Shown here: piece after piece, positions 9,027-16,960 of the stretch | Numbering within the stretch: position 1 is the stretch's first letter | Layout of the letters: each line of letters opens with the position of its first letter | DNA from: a virus | DNA: 64,000 nt | Virus record (IMG/VR): IMGVR_UViG_3300044695_008209 | Location: 1-64,000 of that record | Reading direction: 5' to 3' (one strand) | Notes under the pieces: generated by a model | The model's input: the letters and a program-made list of their open reading frames with translations, nothing else | Database searches by the model: none | What the model was told of the DNA's origin: nothing | Translations under genes and position numbers: made by a program

Positions 9027-9058
9027 CCCTAACAAGAGAACCCCCGAGCGGGCTCTCT
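9027..9058 (-). terminator. hairpin terminator after phosphodiesterase gene
   Basis: Imperfect stem AGAGAGCCC/GGGTTCTCT on the minus strand, followed by TTGTTAGG, a variant of the TTTAGC tail seen after other hairpins here. Confidence 0.5.
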
Positions 9059-9071
9059 GTCCACCGATCGC

Positions 9072-9522
9072 TCACCCCTCCAGGGAGGTGAGGTGCTCGA
9101 TGCCCTTGCCGCGTTTCACGACGGCCTTCACGACAGCACGCAGTGTCGTACCGATCGCCGGCACCCCTCGGAGCATCTCGCGCACCATGGGCTCGCGGAG
9201 CAGCTCGTTGCTGTAGACGGGCTTCGTGCCCTCCGCGCACGAGATGGTGATGTGCGGGACCTCGTTCAGCCCCACCAGCCCGGCCGGACCGGCGATGGCG
9301 GCGGCTTGGCCGCGGTCGTCAGCGGCGAACCCGATCATGGTGTAGTCGACCTCCTTGCCGAGCAGTGCGAAGAGAGGGTCGTCCTCCTTCGGCTTGAAGC
9401 TCAACGTGATGTGCTCGGCGTAGACGGACAGCGTGCAGGGGCGGAACTGCGGCGAGCAGGCGCGCCTTGGATTCGGTGGTGAGGAACGCGCCGATGTAGA
9501 TGACCTGGGAGCGAGTGACCAT
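9072..9522 (-). pseudogene. 2H phosphodiesterase / 2'-5' RNA ligase-like, split by a +1 frameshift
   Basis: Two-histidine phosphodiesterases hydrolyse 2',3'-cyclic or 2'-5' phosphodiesters in RNA repair. The start ATG at 9522 has the standard promoter and GGAGGTC site and gives MVTRSQVIYIGAFLTTESKA, the right N-terminus for the fold. The two HxT motifs (EHITLSF and VPHITISC) lie in another frame. The frames join at the CCCC run at 9438-9441 by skipping one base, giving 149 residues. Either programmed +1 frameshifting, a recent inactivating indel, or an assembly error. The second frame is open far upstream but has no ribosome site. Confidence 0.7.
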
Positions 9523-9540
9523 GGTTTGACCTCCATCCTC

Positions 9541-9546
9541 CTTATG
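9541..9546 (-). promoter_or_regulatory. CATAAG single-box promoter (2H phosphodiesterase)
   Basis: Minus strand ATCGGCATAAGGAGG, with the GGAGGTC ribosome site 12 bases further on before the ATG at 9522. Confidence 0.65.
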
Positions 9547-9573
9547 CCGATTCGAGCTAAGAAATAGAGCACG

Positions 9574-9613
9574 CGGTGTGCGTGGCAGGGCTTGACCCCC
9601 ACCACGCACACCG
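9574..9613 (-). terminator. 12-bp perfect inverted repeat
   Basis: CGGTGTGCGTGG and its exact complement flank a 16-base loop. On the minus strand it is followed by TATTTCTTAGC, the usual tail. Second terminator in tandem after the gene at 9700. Confidence 0.6.
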
Positions 9614-9660
9614 ACTTCAGCTTACTCGTCGTCCCGCCCAGGAACATCCAGGCTTTTGCG

Positions 9661-9693
9661 GGCTAACGAGCGACCACCTCTGCAGGTGGTCGC
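9661..9693 (-). terminator. hairpin terminator after gene 9700-9984
   Basis: Perfect 10-bp stem GCGACCACCT/AGGTGGTCGC with a 4-base loop, then TCGTTAGCC on the minus strand. Confidence 0.75.
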
Positions 9694-9699
9694 CTCTTC

Positions 9700-9984
9700 T
9701 CACTGCCAGGGATCTCCCACCGGCTGCTCCGCCTCCACCGCCTGGGCGTAGAGCCCGCGCAGCTCCGGCCGGTCCGCAAGAAGCTGCGTCCACCGCAGCA
9801 CCCCATCCTCCGTCTTGTCGAGCCGGAGGAAGAAGTCTCCCCAATACGCGACGTCACCGACCTCGACCCCATGGGCAGTGACGAGCGCCTCACCCGTCTT
9901 GGTGATGTCGGCGTCCGGCAGGTAGACCGTCTTCTTGTACTTGTAGCCATCCCCCTCGGGGGAGAACGTCCTGATTCGCTGCAT
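9700..9984 (-). CDS. hypothetical protein, 94 aa
   Basis: Start at ATG 9984 behind the conserved GAGGTGAACATG leader. Beta-rich N-terminal half with a Lys/Tyr run (YKYKKTVYL). Not recognised. No CATAAG box of its own; 26 bases downstream of the 81-residue gene, so probably co-transcribed with it. Confidence 0.6.
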   Translation of the reverse strand: MQRIRTFSPEGDGYKYKKTVYLPDADITKTGEALVTAHGVEVGDVAYWGDFFLRLDKTEDGVLRWTQLLADRPELRGLYAQAVEAEQPVGDPWQ

Positions 9985-10010
9985 GTTCACCTCGGTTGCA
10001 GTGGTTGTTG

Positions 10011-10256
10011 CTACTCCAGCGGAACGACGAGTTCGTCCGCATACCAGAAGCCGGCGTTCTCCCGGCCCTTGTCATCCGCCACACGCTTCTGCTGCTCGTG
10101 GCCCTCGATGAGGACGCGGTAGAGGACCACTTCCCCGCGGTTGTCCTCCTTCTTCTCCCGGGCGGTGATCCGCCCCTCACCGCCCGGGTCGTGACCCCCG
10201 CGCGACGGTAGAACCCTCACACGCTCCTGCATCTCGAACCTGTAGCTGGCCGACAT
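10011..10256 (-). CDS. hypothetical protein, 81 aa
   Basis: Small basic protein, predicted mostly beta. Leader GGAGGTCAAGATG and promoter at 10286. Family unknown. Confidence 0.6.
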   Translation of the reverse strand: MSASYRFEMQERVRVLPSRGGHDPGGEGRITAREKKEDNRGEVVLYRVLIEGHEQQKRVADDKGRENAGFWYADELVVPLE

Positions 10257-10285
10257 CTTGACCTCCTGTTGTTGGTGCTACTGTC

Positions 10286-10291
10286 CTTATG
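10286..10291 (-). promoter_or_regulatory. CATAAG single-box promoter
   Basis: Minus strand CTGGTCATAAGGACAG, 29 bases before the ATG at 10256; sits in the divergent gap with the plus-strand holin candidate. Confidence 0.6.
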
Positions 10292-10350
10292 ACCAGAGTG
10301 GCCTTCCTTCTGCGTCCGAGCGCCTGCCGAGGACACGGCACTTCGGTTAC

Positions 10351-10364
10351 CCTGCTCGAGCAGG
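10351..10364. promoter_or_regulatory. 14-bp perfect palindrome at ribosome site
   Basis: CCTGCTCGAGCAGG is self-complementary and overlaps the AGGAG site of the gene starting at 10377. It could be an operator or an RNA hairpin that hides the ribosome site, which would delay a lysis protein. Confidence 0.45.
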
Positions 10365-10376
10365 AGCGCGTAGTAA

Positions 10377-10790
10377 ATGAGCACCGACCCGCACGATCAC
10401 CCTCCGCCCAAAGCCATGGACCCGATCGCGGAGTGGATGCTGGAGATGACAGCGTCGCTCGAGCGGCTCTCCGCGCGTGTGCAGGCTGCCGAGAAGTCGG
10501 TGGACCAGCACGGTATTGCGCTCACGGCCAACAACGCGACCGCGGCGGCGGCGGCCAGTGCGCTGACGCGCATCGCAAAGACCGAGGAGGACCGCCTCGT
10601 CTTCGAGCGCCAGCTGGAGGCCGCGAAGAAGGAAGACGCAGCCGCCGAAAAGCTCAGATCAGACCAGTGGATGCAACGCTTCTGGGGATCGCAAGCAGTG
10701 CAGCTCCTGTTCCTGGGCATCGTGCTGGCGCTCTTGCAGTATCTCGGGGTCTCGCACATGCTGAGTCAGATCAAGGGGGTGGCTCCGTGA
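10377..10790 (+). CDS. membrane-anchored coiled-coil protein, holin candidate, 137 aa
   Basis: A long helical, coiled-coil-like stretch (about residues 20-100) leads to one hydrophobic segment near the C-terminus (VQLLFLGIVLALLQYLG, about 108-126). The only plus-strand cassette in this area, next to the endolysin region. One membrane segment with a soluble N-terminus fits a pinholin or spanin-like role as well as a classic holin, so the lysis role is inference from topology and neighbourhood. Confidence 0.55.
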   Translation: MSTDPHDHPPPKAMDPIAEWMLEMTASLERLSARVQAAEKSVDQHGIALTANNATAAAAASALTRIAKTEEDRLVFERQLEAAKKEDAAAEKLRSDQWMQRFWGSQAVQLLFLGIVLALLQYLGVSHMLSQIKGVAP

Positions 10791-11002
10791 CGCGTGCGAC
10801 GGACTTGGCCCAAGAAGCTGCGACCGGCCTCGAGACCCTGAGGTCGCGCACCACCCCGGAGACCACGATCGTCGCCCGGAACATGCTGAGCCGCCTGCGC
10901 CTGCTGAAGGACGCAGACGAGCTAAGAGAGCGCCCCTCCCCAGAGGAAGGGGCGCCCAGCCCGGACGGCCCGCAGCGACGCGCTACGCCAGCTCGTCCTT
11001 GA
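10787..11002 (+). CDS. hypothetical protein, 71 aa
   Basis: GTG start overlapping the stop of the holin candidate (GTGA). Helical N-terminal part. The C-terminal tail reads through the hairpin at 10930 and overlaps the end of the convergent gene by 20 bases, so the tail may be fortuitous. Not recognised. Confidence 0.45.
   Translation: MTRATDLAQEAATGLETLRSRTTPETTIVARNMLSRLRLLKDADELRERPSPEEGAPSPDGPQRRATPARP
10921..10955 (-). terminator. hairpin terminator after PD-(D/E)XK gene
   Basis: Stem GCGCCCCT/AGGGGCGC, then TCTCTTAGC on the minus strand. No CATAAG follows here, which shows that the TTAGC tail belongs to the terminator and not to a promoter. Confidence 0.65.
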
Positions 11003-12470
11003 GGCTCGCGACCTGCGTCCGCAGGCGCCGCACGCTGCCCCCGATCTTCTCGCTCGTGATGCGGACCTCCTCCTCGATGCTGTTCGCCGCAGAGCGGATG
11101 GTCTCGCACTTCTTCCCGATGTTCGCCACTCGCTCGACCATCTTCTCGATCTCGGCGATCTCGGTGTCGACCTTGCTGAAGTCGAAGTCGACGGCGTCCT
11201 TCTCGCGCGCGGCCTTGGCGATGAGCGCCGTGGCCAACGCATGCGCCGCCTCGAGGTAGACGAGCGAGCGGTCGTCGTCTTGGTCCCACACGACGAGCAC
11301 GCAGTCCCCGATGCGCCGCAGCGGCTTCATCCCCTCAGGGGCCGTGCGCTTGCTGAACACGAAGACGCCGACGCGCGCGTCGCGGTTCTTCATCCCGACA
11401 TCGATCTCTGCGAGCGCCTTGGTGTCCCCGTAGGACTGGTCCTCCTTGGCCTCATAGACGATCTTCTGACCAGCGCCCAGGCGGTCCGGGCCGATGGTGA
11501 TGACCGCGTCGCCGACCTTGCAGTTGCGCACGAGCCCCGTGGTGTTGCCCGTGGCGTCGAAGAGCTCGCCGGCGTTCTCGGCCATGGCCTCCAGCTGCGT
11601 GAGCAGAGCGAACTCGAAGACCTGCCCGTGCTGCGTGCCCGTAGCACCGACCCGCTTCTTCTCGTCGAAGCGCACCAGCATCTCGAGCACGCTGGTCTGG
11701 AAGTCCTGTTGCGAGCGTCCGAGCTCCGTGATGCGCCCCTCGAGCGTGAGACGGAGGCGCGTGAGGGCGCTCGCCTCGTTGTCGAGAGTGAGTTCCGCGA
11801 CGCTCTTCGCCGCGGCGGCGTCCACCCGCTGCACCAGGCGGGAGAGGGCCGAGTCGTTCTTGTCGAGGGAGAGCTCGGTGGTGAGCTGCGTGTTGCTCTC
11901 GGACACCTCGCGCAGCAAGCGCGACAGCGCGGAGTCTGGCCTGTCGAGGCTGAACTCGGAGAGCACCGCCGTGCGCTGTGCCTGGATGCCGTCCTGCAGG
12001 AGCTTCTCGATGCGCGCCCGCAGGCCGCTCTCCTGTCCAGGGTCGAGCATGCGGAGCAGGGGGCTGCCCTCGCCGATGTAGCGCAGCAGCGTCTTCGCGA
12101 CGGTGCCGCTCTCCCCGACGTGGGCCATCACGGCTCCGTTGAGGAGGTCGATGTGCGCGATGCTGCCCGCACGCAGCTTCGCGATGCTGGCCTCGAGCGC
12201 CCCCGTGCTGGGGTCGAGGTAGCGCGCGAGCTCCTGCGAGGTCGTCGTCGCCACCTGCGTTGCGTGGGCCGTGAGGACCGCGCGCACCTCGCCGATGACG
12301 TGGGCGCCCTCGTTGCGCATGGCCTCGACGTCCATCGCACCCTCGGCGTTGCTCAGAGCGAGCACGCCGATCCGGAGAGCGAGGCGAGCACGCTGGAGCA
12401 TGTCCAGGCTGTTGTTCTTCGTGAGGTAGGCAACGACCTCGGGGTCGTTCACAGAGAGGTTCAGTTCCAT
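10983..12470 (-). CDS. coiled-coil protein with C-terminal PD-(D/E)XK nuclease-like domain, 495 aa
   Basis: Residues 1-280 are helical with near-repeats, each with a SLD..DSALSRL-type core (about residues 170, 195 and 220). Around 300-400 comes a restriction-like core: GDAVITIG (Asp about 320) followed by KIVYEAKED (about 338), i.e. D...(E)xK, then a helix with NRDARVGVFVFS. The C-terminal 100 residues form another coiled coil. This layout recalls RmuC/DUF2130-type proteins, which pair coiled coils with such a nuclease fold; assignment is by motif only. Possible roles are DNA processing or attack on host or rival DNA. Last gene of the 18.7-10.9 kb operon. Confidence 0.6.
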   Translation of the reverse strand: MELNLSVNDPEVVAYLTKNNSLDMLQRARLALRIGVLALSNAEGAMDVEAMRNEGAHVIGEVRAVLTAHATQVATTTSQELARYLDPSTGALEASIAKLRAGSIAHIDLLNGAVMAHVGESGTVAKTLLRYIGEGSPLLRMLDPGQESGLRARIEKLLQDGIQAQRTAVLSEFSLDRPDSALSRLLREVSESNTQLTTELSLDKNDSALSRLVQRVDAAAAKSVAELTLDNEASALTRLRLTLEGRITELGRSQQDFQTSVLEMLVRFDEKKRVGATGTQHGQVFEFALLTQLEAMAENAGELFDATGNTTGLVRNCKVGDAVITIGPDRLGAGQKIVYEAKEDQSYGDTKALAEIDVGMKNRDARVGVFVFSKRTAPEGMKPLRRIGDCVLVVWDQDDDRSLVYLEAAHALATALIAKAAREKDAVDFDFSKVDTEIAEIEKMVERVANIGKKCETIRSAANSIEEEVRITSEKIGGSVRRLRTQVASLKDELA

Positions 12471-12475
12471 GGTCT

Positions 12476-12661
12476 TCAGTCCTTCTTGGTGAGCTGCACA
12501 GGGCGGGCAGGTTTGTCGGGGTAGATCTCGAGGAGCTTGATGTCGGCCACGACTCCGGGCCGGTTGAACAGCTCAGCGAGCTTGGCGTCGACGACGGCCC
12601 GCGCGGCGGGGTCGTCGGGCGATTGGAATGGAAGCAAGATCTTCAGGATGTAGTCCTTCAT
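12476..12661 (-). CDS. hypothetical protein, 61 aa
   Basis: Start ATG at 12661 with GAGGAGAAC ahead of it, matching the local leader. Small alpha/beta protein, not recognised. Its first 30 codons overlap the end of the GIY-YIG frame. Confidence 0.55.
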   Translation of the reverse strand: MKDYILKILLPFQSPDDPAARAVVDAKLAELFNRPGVVADIKLLEIYPDKPARPVQLTKKD

Positions 12662-12917
12662 GTTCTCCTCGGATGAGGGCATGTTTCCATGCAGCGGGCG
12701 CGCGCTTCAGGCGCCACTCCACCCGGAGGGCTTGGATCTTGTCGCCGATGTAGTGCACGTAAACGAGCGCCACCGGGCGCCGTTTGCTGGTGAACCGAGC
12801 TCCGCCAACCAACTCCCCGTTGTGCTGGCGGAGCCTGCGCTCGGGGTCGGGGGACACACCGCAGTACAGGCGCCCATCTGCGCAATGAACCAGGTACACC
12901 CACCAGCCCGGGCTCAC
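12573..12917 (-). CDS. GIY-YIG nuclease domain protein, 114 aa
   Basis: Small single-domain GIY-YIG protein of the UvrC/YhbQ superfamily: WWVYLVHCADGRLYCGVS carries the V-Y-L and L-Y-C-G core, followed by RRLRQHN and the basic RFTSKRRP. Translated from GTG 12917, which overlaps the TGA of the previous gene. The C-terminal 30 residues overlap the next gene in another frame and may be dispensable. Possibly a structure-specific or homing nuclease. Confidence 0.75.
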   Translation of the reverse strand: MSPGWWVYLVHCADGRLYCGVSPDPERRLRQHNGELVGGARFTSKRRPVALVYVHYIGDKIQALRVEWRLKRAPAAWKHALIRGEHEGLHPEDLASIPIARRPRRAGRRRRQAR

Positions 12918-13105
12918 AGGGTGTTTCCGCCCTCGGTGCAGGGGTAGCTGCTCTGCACGCTCACGGGAACACCCGGGTTCGCCTTCTTGTAGAGCCGGAG
13001 CGCACGCTGTTCGGTCTCCGGACCGCTGACGCGTTCTTCGAGAACCCAACTGTCCACCCCGGACACGCTCCGTGGCAGGTTGAAGACCACAGCGCGCCAC
13101 TTCAC
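12914..13105 (-). CDS. hypothetical protein, 63 aa
   Basis: GTG start in a GTGA overlap. Beta-like, with one Cys near the C-terminus. Not recognised. Confidence 0.45.
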   Translation of the reverse strand: MKWRAVVFNLPRSVSGVDSWVLEERVSGPETEQRALRLYKKANPGVPVSVQSSYPCTEGGNTL

Positions 13106-13587
13106 GGTGCACGCCCCTCGATGCGGTCCAGCCTCTTCAGCAGGAACTTCAGGTCGTCGAGGGCGTCATGGGGCCTGCTGACACCGTCGTGGTACCCGAG
13201 GCGCATGCCCGCGCGGTCGTTGAGGGTCACGAGGGTGCGGATCTCCTCCACCATCTTCCTTTCTCGAACTTCACGATGGTCCCACCCACAGCGTAGACAA
13301 ATGTCCGGAGGCTGATGCGACATGGGCGCGACCATCGAGACGCACATGGCTGCCGAGCGCTTCCCGCCGACGTAGGCGTTCTCGCGCAGCCACTTCAGCT
13401 GGTCCGTGTCGCCCTGGTTGAGGGGATGGTTGTCCTCCCACTCCCCGAGCTCGAAGGTCTCCACCTTCCCGACCTTGGGGTGGATGCAGTCGTTGGCGAA
13501 GTTGGCGGACTGCAGCTCCTCGACAACTCCCTCGGCGCCGAGGCCGTCGTGGTCGAGGATGACGACGGTGAGGATGTGTGCTTTCAC
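13102..13587 (-). CDS. conserved-type phage hypothetical protein, 161 aa
   Basis: Opens with TVVILDHDGLGAEGVVEEL and later GEWEDNHPLN, a pattern I associate with a widespread small phage protein of unknown function. A single CLRCGW near residue 97. GTG start in a GTGA overlap. Confidence 0.55.
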   Translation of the reverse strand: MKAHILTVVILDHDGLGAEGVVEELQSANFANDCIHPKVGKVETFELGEWEDNHPLNQGDTDQLKWLRENAYVGGKRSAAMCVSMVAPMSHQPPDICLRCGWDHREVRERKMVEEIRTLVTLNDRAGMRLGYHDGVSRPHDALDDLKFLLKRLDRIEGRAP

Positions 13588-13853
13588 GGGTTCTCCGTTG
13601 GCTGTTCATCGAAGCGCCTGCACCAGCAGGACTCGTCGCGGCACTCGACGATCCGGCTCTTGGCCTGCTCATGTCGCAGAAGGATCTCTTCCCGCGTGGT
13701 CTCGTGCAGGACCTCGTTCACGCCCATCCAGCCGCGATAGTTGCCATGCCCAAGCACGGTGATGGTGGTCTTCTCGGGCGGGTTGGGGAGCTCCTCGATG
13801 AGCAACTCCCCACGCCCGGCGAAGGTGTAGACCTTCCCTACTTCGAGCTTCAT
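13584..13853 (-). CDS. hypothetical protein, 89 aa
   Basis: Start ATG 13853 (MKLEVGKVYTF) overlaps the stop of the upstream gene. The N-terminal half looks like a small beta-barrel (GKVYTF...ITVLGHGNYRG). Cys-rich end (CRDESCWCRR). Confidence 0.5.
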   Translation of the reverse strand: MKLEVGKVYTFAGRGELLIEELPNPPEKTTITVLGHGNYRGWMGVNEVLHETTREEILLRHEQAKSRIVECRDESCWCRRFDEQPTENP

Positions 13854-14104
13854 CGCGCCTTTCTCCTTTCCAGCAGCACATGCGCTGGAACAACAGATAC
13901 GAAGCATGTTTTCTCTCGTCCATGCACGCGCCAAGAAGCGATAGCCGTGAAGCCCTGGTTGTACAGGACGACACTACATGGCCTTGGTGGGGCGGTTTTC
14001 CTGCTGGCGATGAATACCTGGTCGGGTAGGTGCTCCGGGTCACCGAGATCACGGACATAGCCGTCCGTGATGCGAACCAAGCACTCGCGGTTGGTGTCGA
14101 TCAT
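13850..14104 (-). CDS. hypothetical protein, 84 aa
   Basis: Start ATG 14104 in an ATGA overlap. Beta-rich; unrecognised. Confidence 0.5.
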   Translation of the reverse strand: MIDTNRECLVRITDGYVRDLGDPEHLPDQVFIASRKTAPPRPCSVVLYNQGFTAIASWRVHGREKTCFVSVVPAHVLLERRKAR

Positions 14105-14400
14105 CCCACTGCCCATTCGGATTGCAGGACCTCTCCCTTGTCTGAGTAGTAGATGCCGTGACTGCAGAACTTGGCGCCAGTTCTCGGGTTCTTCCATGTG
14201 ATCCCGGCGATCACGTCCTGGAACACCACGCTGACCTCCCAGTCCCGCAAACAGACCTCGAACGCACCCTCTATGCCTGCGCGCTCAGCCTTCTCCAGCC
14301 TCCGGGCCAGTCTCTCTTTCGCACGCGGGGCTGGAGATGGTGTGTACTCCAGGCGCCAGAACGGCGGCCCCATGCGCTCGTGTAGAACCTGGACGGTCAT
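14101..14400 (-). CDS. hypothetical protein, 99 aa
   Basis: Basic helical centre (RAKERLARRLEKAERA) between two beta-like ends. Unrecognised. Coupled to both neighbours. Confidence 0.5.
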   Translation of the reverse strand: MTVQVLHERMGPPFWRLEYTPSPAPRAKERLARRLEKAERAGIEGAFEVCLRDWEVSVVFQDVIAGITWKNPRTGAKFCSHGIYYSDKGEVLQSEWAVG

Positions 14401-14852
14401 CGGGGTCGTGCTCCTGGAAGGCCGAAGTAGTCCTTGATGTTCTGCGAGTACTCCGGCTTGGGAGGCGGAGGTAGTTCGCTCTCGTCCCTCCGAGCTGACT
14501 TCCCCTCCACCACCCGCTGTCCGAGCTCCACCAGGAGTTCAGGGGTCACGGCGCGGTCGTCGAAGGTCCAGATGCCGTGGCGGCTCGACGTGTGGCGCAG
14601 CATCGGAGGCAGAGCTGCGAGCAGGTCCCGCTCGTGCACGAAGATGGGATTCGCCTCGCGCCAGTAGCGGTAGGCGTCGTCGCCCACGGAGACCGTCACC
14701 GATGCGCCGAACCAGATCAGCAGGCACACCTCGAGATCGAGGTCGTCCCGCTTGACGTGCATCGCGATGCCGCGTGGTGTCCCCTTCTCGTAGTGGTACC
14801 CGCCCCAGTCCTGGGTGTACTTCGCGAGGAACAGCAGGTAGTGGGCCATCAT
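14397..14852 (-). CDS. hypothetical protein, 151 aa
   Basis: Tandem ATG codons at 14852 and 14849 overlap the previous TGA; the first is used here. Aromatic N-terminus and a proline-rich tail (LPPPPKPEYS). Unrecognised. Confidence 0.5.
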   Translation of the reverse strand: MMAHYLLFLAKYTQDWGGYHYEKGTPRGIAMHVKRDDLDLEVCLLIWFGASVTVSVGDDAYRYWREANPIFVHERDLLAALPPMLRHTSSRHGIWTFDDRAVTPELLVELGQRVVEGKSARRDESELPPPPKPEYSQNIKDYFGLPGARPR

Positions 14853-15046
14853 CCCAGCCCCTTCTTGGTGGCGAACCACTCGGTGATCACGAGCGTGCCG
14901 TCAGTGTCCTTGGCGTACACGTCGCTGTCGTCGTCGATCTGGGACTTGGGCACCCAGATGGGCCCGTCGAAGTCGTCGCACTCGACGAGCACCGCCTTCT
15001 CTGACTCGGCCACGCCCTTGCAGCCGTGCACGCGTACGGCGCTCAC
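14849..15046 (-). CDS. hypothetical protein, 65 aa
   Basis: GTG start in a GTGA overlap. Acidic; sequence suggests a small SH3- or OB-like barrel (AVLVECDDFDGPIWVP). Unrecognised. Confidence 0.45.
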   Translation of the reverse strand: MSAVRVHGCKGVAESEKAVLVECDDFDGPIWVPKSQIDDDSDVYAKDTDGTLVITEWFATKKGLG

Positions 15047-15912
15047 TCGACGCCTCCGCCCATCTCGGCAGGGTCCGGGCGCGTCAGGTGCGTCCACATC
15101 TCCACGACGTTCCGCGGGTTCTGTGGGTCCGCGTAGAGGCGGCGCACGAGTTCGTTGGTCATGCGCTCCAGGCCCTCTCTGGAGGTCCACGTCGGCGCCA
15201 GGGTGCAGTACGAGAAGGTGTCGCTCTCGTGCTCGCTCTTGAGTACGACCACATCCACGCGCAGCCTGGGCTCGTCTCCATCGCTCGCGTGCTTGAAGTC
15301 GAACTCGCCATCGACTCCCTCGCCGATCCACATCCAGGTGACACGGACGCCGTCTCGCTCGAACACCACGTCCTTGAAGTCGATCTCGTCCCCGTTCTCG
15401 ATGCCGAGGAACTCGGGGCTCGACCGCTGGTCGATGAGCAGCTTCCGCATCGTCTGCGGACCCACGATGTCGACGGTCTGACTCTTCAGGTCGACCGAGA
15501 CGTCGTCGAGCGCGAGTACATCGGCGAGCTCCATCTCCTCGGGAATGGGCTCGTCGCGCAGGACCTCGACCCAGTAGTTGGTCTTGTAGAACTTGCGGGG
15601 CGGAGGCGCGCCGTTCATCCCGGGGAACATCGTGCGCTGCCGCGTCACCGCGTCCTGGGGCTCCCGTGACCCGAAGACCCTCTCCGCCAGATCCAGGTGG
15701 GGGTCCTCGCCGTTCTCCAGCGCGTCGATCATCCGCCCCTGTGGCGAGAGGAACACCTCGTCGTAGATGACCCCCTCGCGCCCCTGTGTGTCGGGCAGGT
15801 CGCTCGTGACCGTCAGGTGCCCGAGGTCCACGTCGTACTTGATCTCGAAGCGCCCGTCGGTCTCATGGAGCTCCACCTCAAAAGTGTCGCCCGGCTTCAG
15901 TACCACTTTCAT
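15043..15912 (-). CDS. hypothetical protein, 289 aa
   Basis: Start ATG 15912 (MKVVLKPGDTFEVEL) in an ATGA overlap. Acidic and mostly beta, with no catalytic signature seen. One of the larger proteins of the operon. Confidence 0.55.
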   Translation of the reverse strand: MKVVLKPGDTFEVELHETDGRFEIKYDVDLGHLTVTSDLPDTQGREGVIYDEVFLSPQGRMIDALENGEDPHLDLAERVFGSREPQDAVTRQRTMFPGMNGAPPPRKFYKTNYWVEVLRDEPIPEEMELADVLALDDVSVDLKSQTVDIVGPQTMRKLLIDQRSSPEFLGIENGDEIDFKDVVFERDGVRVTWMWIGEGVDGEFDFKHASDGDEPRLRVDVVVLKSEHESDTFSYCTLAPTWTSREGLERMTNELVRRLYADPQNPRNVVEMWTHLTRPDPAEMGGGVE

Positions 15913-16553
15913 TCCGGCTTCTCCGCCAGCGCTTCGAGCGCTGTGATGAGGGTTTCGTCGAACGTCTTCCACGTCTGGTCGTTCTCCACCGCACGAGCAC
16001 CGATCTCCCGGAGCTCGTCGTCGGAGAGGGCGGAGACGAAGTCTCCCCACTCGTCGCTGTCCTCGAAGTGGTCGCGGATGGCCTGCGGCTCGAACGAGAC
16101 CAGCAGGGCACTGTCGTCCGGAACAGGAGGCGCGGCCTCGGCCTTCTCCGCCGCCTCGACCACGTCGATGGCGTCCTGCCAGTAGTCGGGGATGCCCTCA
16201 GGTGTGATGCACGCGACGAACGTGTGGTGCCCGTTCGAGCGGTTCTTGATGTACGTGTCCACCAGCACCTTCAGGACGTCCATCGGGGACTTCTTCGGGG
16301 CGGATTCCGCCACCACCTCCAGCTCATAGTCGATGGTGGTGTACCACTCGTGCGCCTCGCTGCACTGGACGAGGATCTCGCCGGCGTCATTGGTGCGGGG
16401 CATCTGCCCGTCCCAGCACACGCGGGTCTCGCCGCCCCACTCGGTGCGACCGTTCTCGTCGATCTCGCCGAAGAGCGCGATGCCGGGGACGTCGTCTACT
16501 GTGCCCTCGGCGGGCTCACCGCAGTTGGGGCAGTTGGGTACGCTGATCTTCAT
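15909..16553 (-). CDS. hypothetical protein with N-terminal CPNCG zinc pair, 214 aa
   Basis: MKISVPNCPNCGEPAEG at the N-terminus, with single Cys residues further on that could complete a zinc ribbon. The C-terminal half is acidic and helical. Unrecognised. Confidence 0.55.
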   Translation of the reverse strand: MKISVPNCPNCGEPAEGTVDDVPGIALFGEIDENGRTEWGGETRVCWDGQMPRTNDAGEILVQCSEAHEWYTTIDYELEVVAESAPKKSPMDVLKVLVDTYIKNRSNGHHTFVACITPEGIPDYWQDAIDVVEAAEKAEAAPPVPDDSALLVSFEPQAIRDHFEDSDEWGDFVSALSDDELREIGARAVENDQTWKTFDETLITALEALAEKPE

Positions 16554-16960
16554 GCTTTCTCCAGGTTGCTTCGGATCTTGTTGATGAGCACCTCTGCGGC
16601 CGCACCGGCTTTCCGGTCGTGCGGGAGGATGGGCTCCGCTCGCATGGCGCCGGCGTAGAGGGTCAGCGCGGCCTCGACCAGGCGCTGCTCTCCCTCGTCG
16701 ATCTCGATGTCGGGCGCTGTGAAACCGACACGCGCTGCCTCGTCTCGCGCACGAAGCCTCGCGATGTACTCCCGCGCCTTCTCCCTGCGCGTAGCCCCCT
16801 TCGAGAGCCACATCTCATGGTTGGTGAGCAGTTCGTGGATCAGCTCCTCCTTTGTGAGGGTGAAGGCCTCGATGACCTGTGCATTCTCGCCAACCAGCAG
16901 AGTGCGCAGCACCGGCTTCTTCAAGAGCTCGAGCTCCTCTCGTACCAGGGGGGTGCTCAC
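16550..16960 (-). CDS. hypothetical protein, 136 aa
   Basis: Helical throughout, rich in Arg/Glu (TRREKAREYIARLRARDEA). GTG start. No family seen. Confidence 0.5.
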   Translation of the reverse strand: MSTPLVREELELLKKPVLRTLLVGENAQVIEAFTLTKEELIHELLTNHEMWLSKGATRREKAREYIARLRARDEAARVGFTAPDIEIDEGEQRLVEAALTLYAGAMRAEPILPHDRKAGAAAEVLINKIRSNLEKA

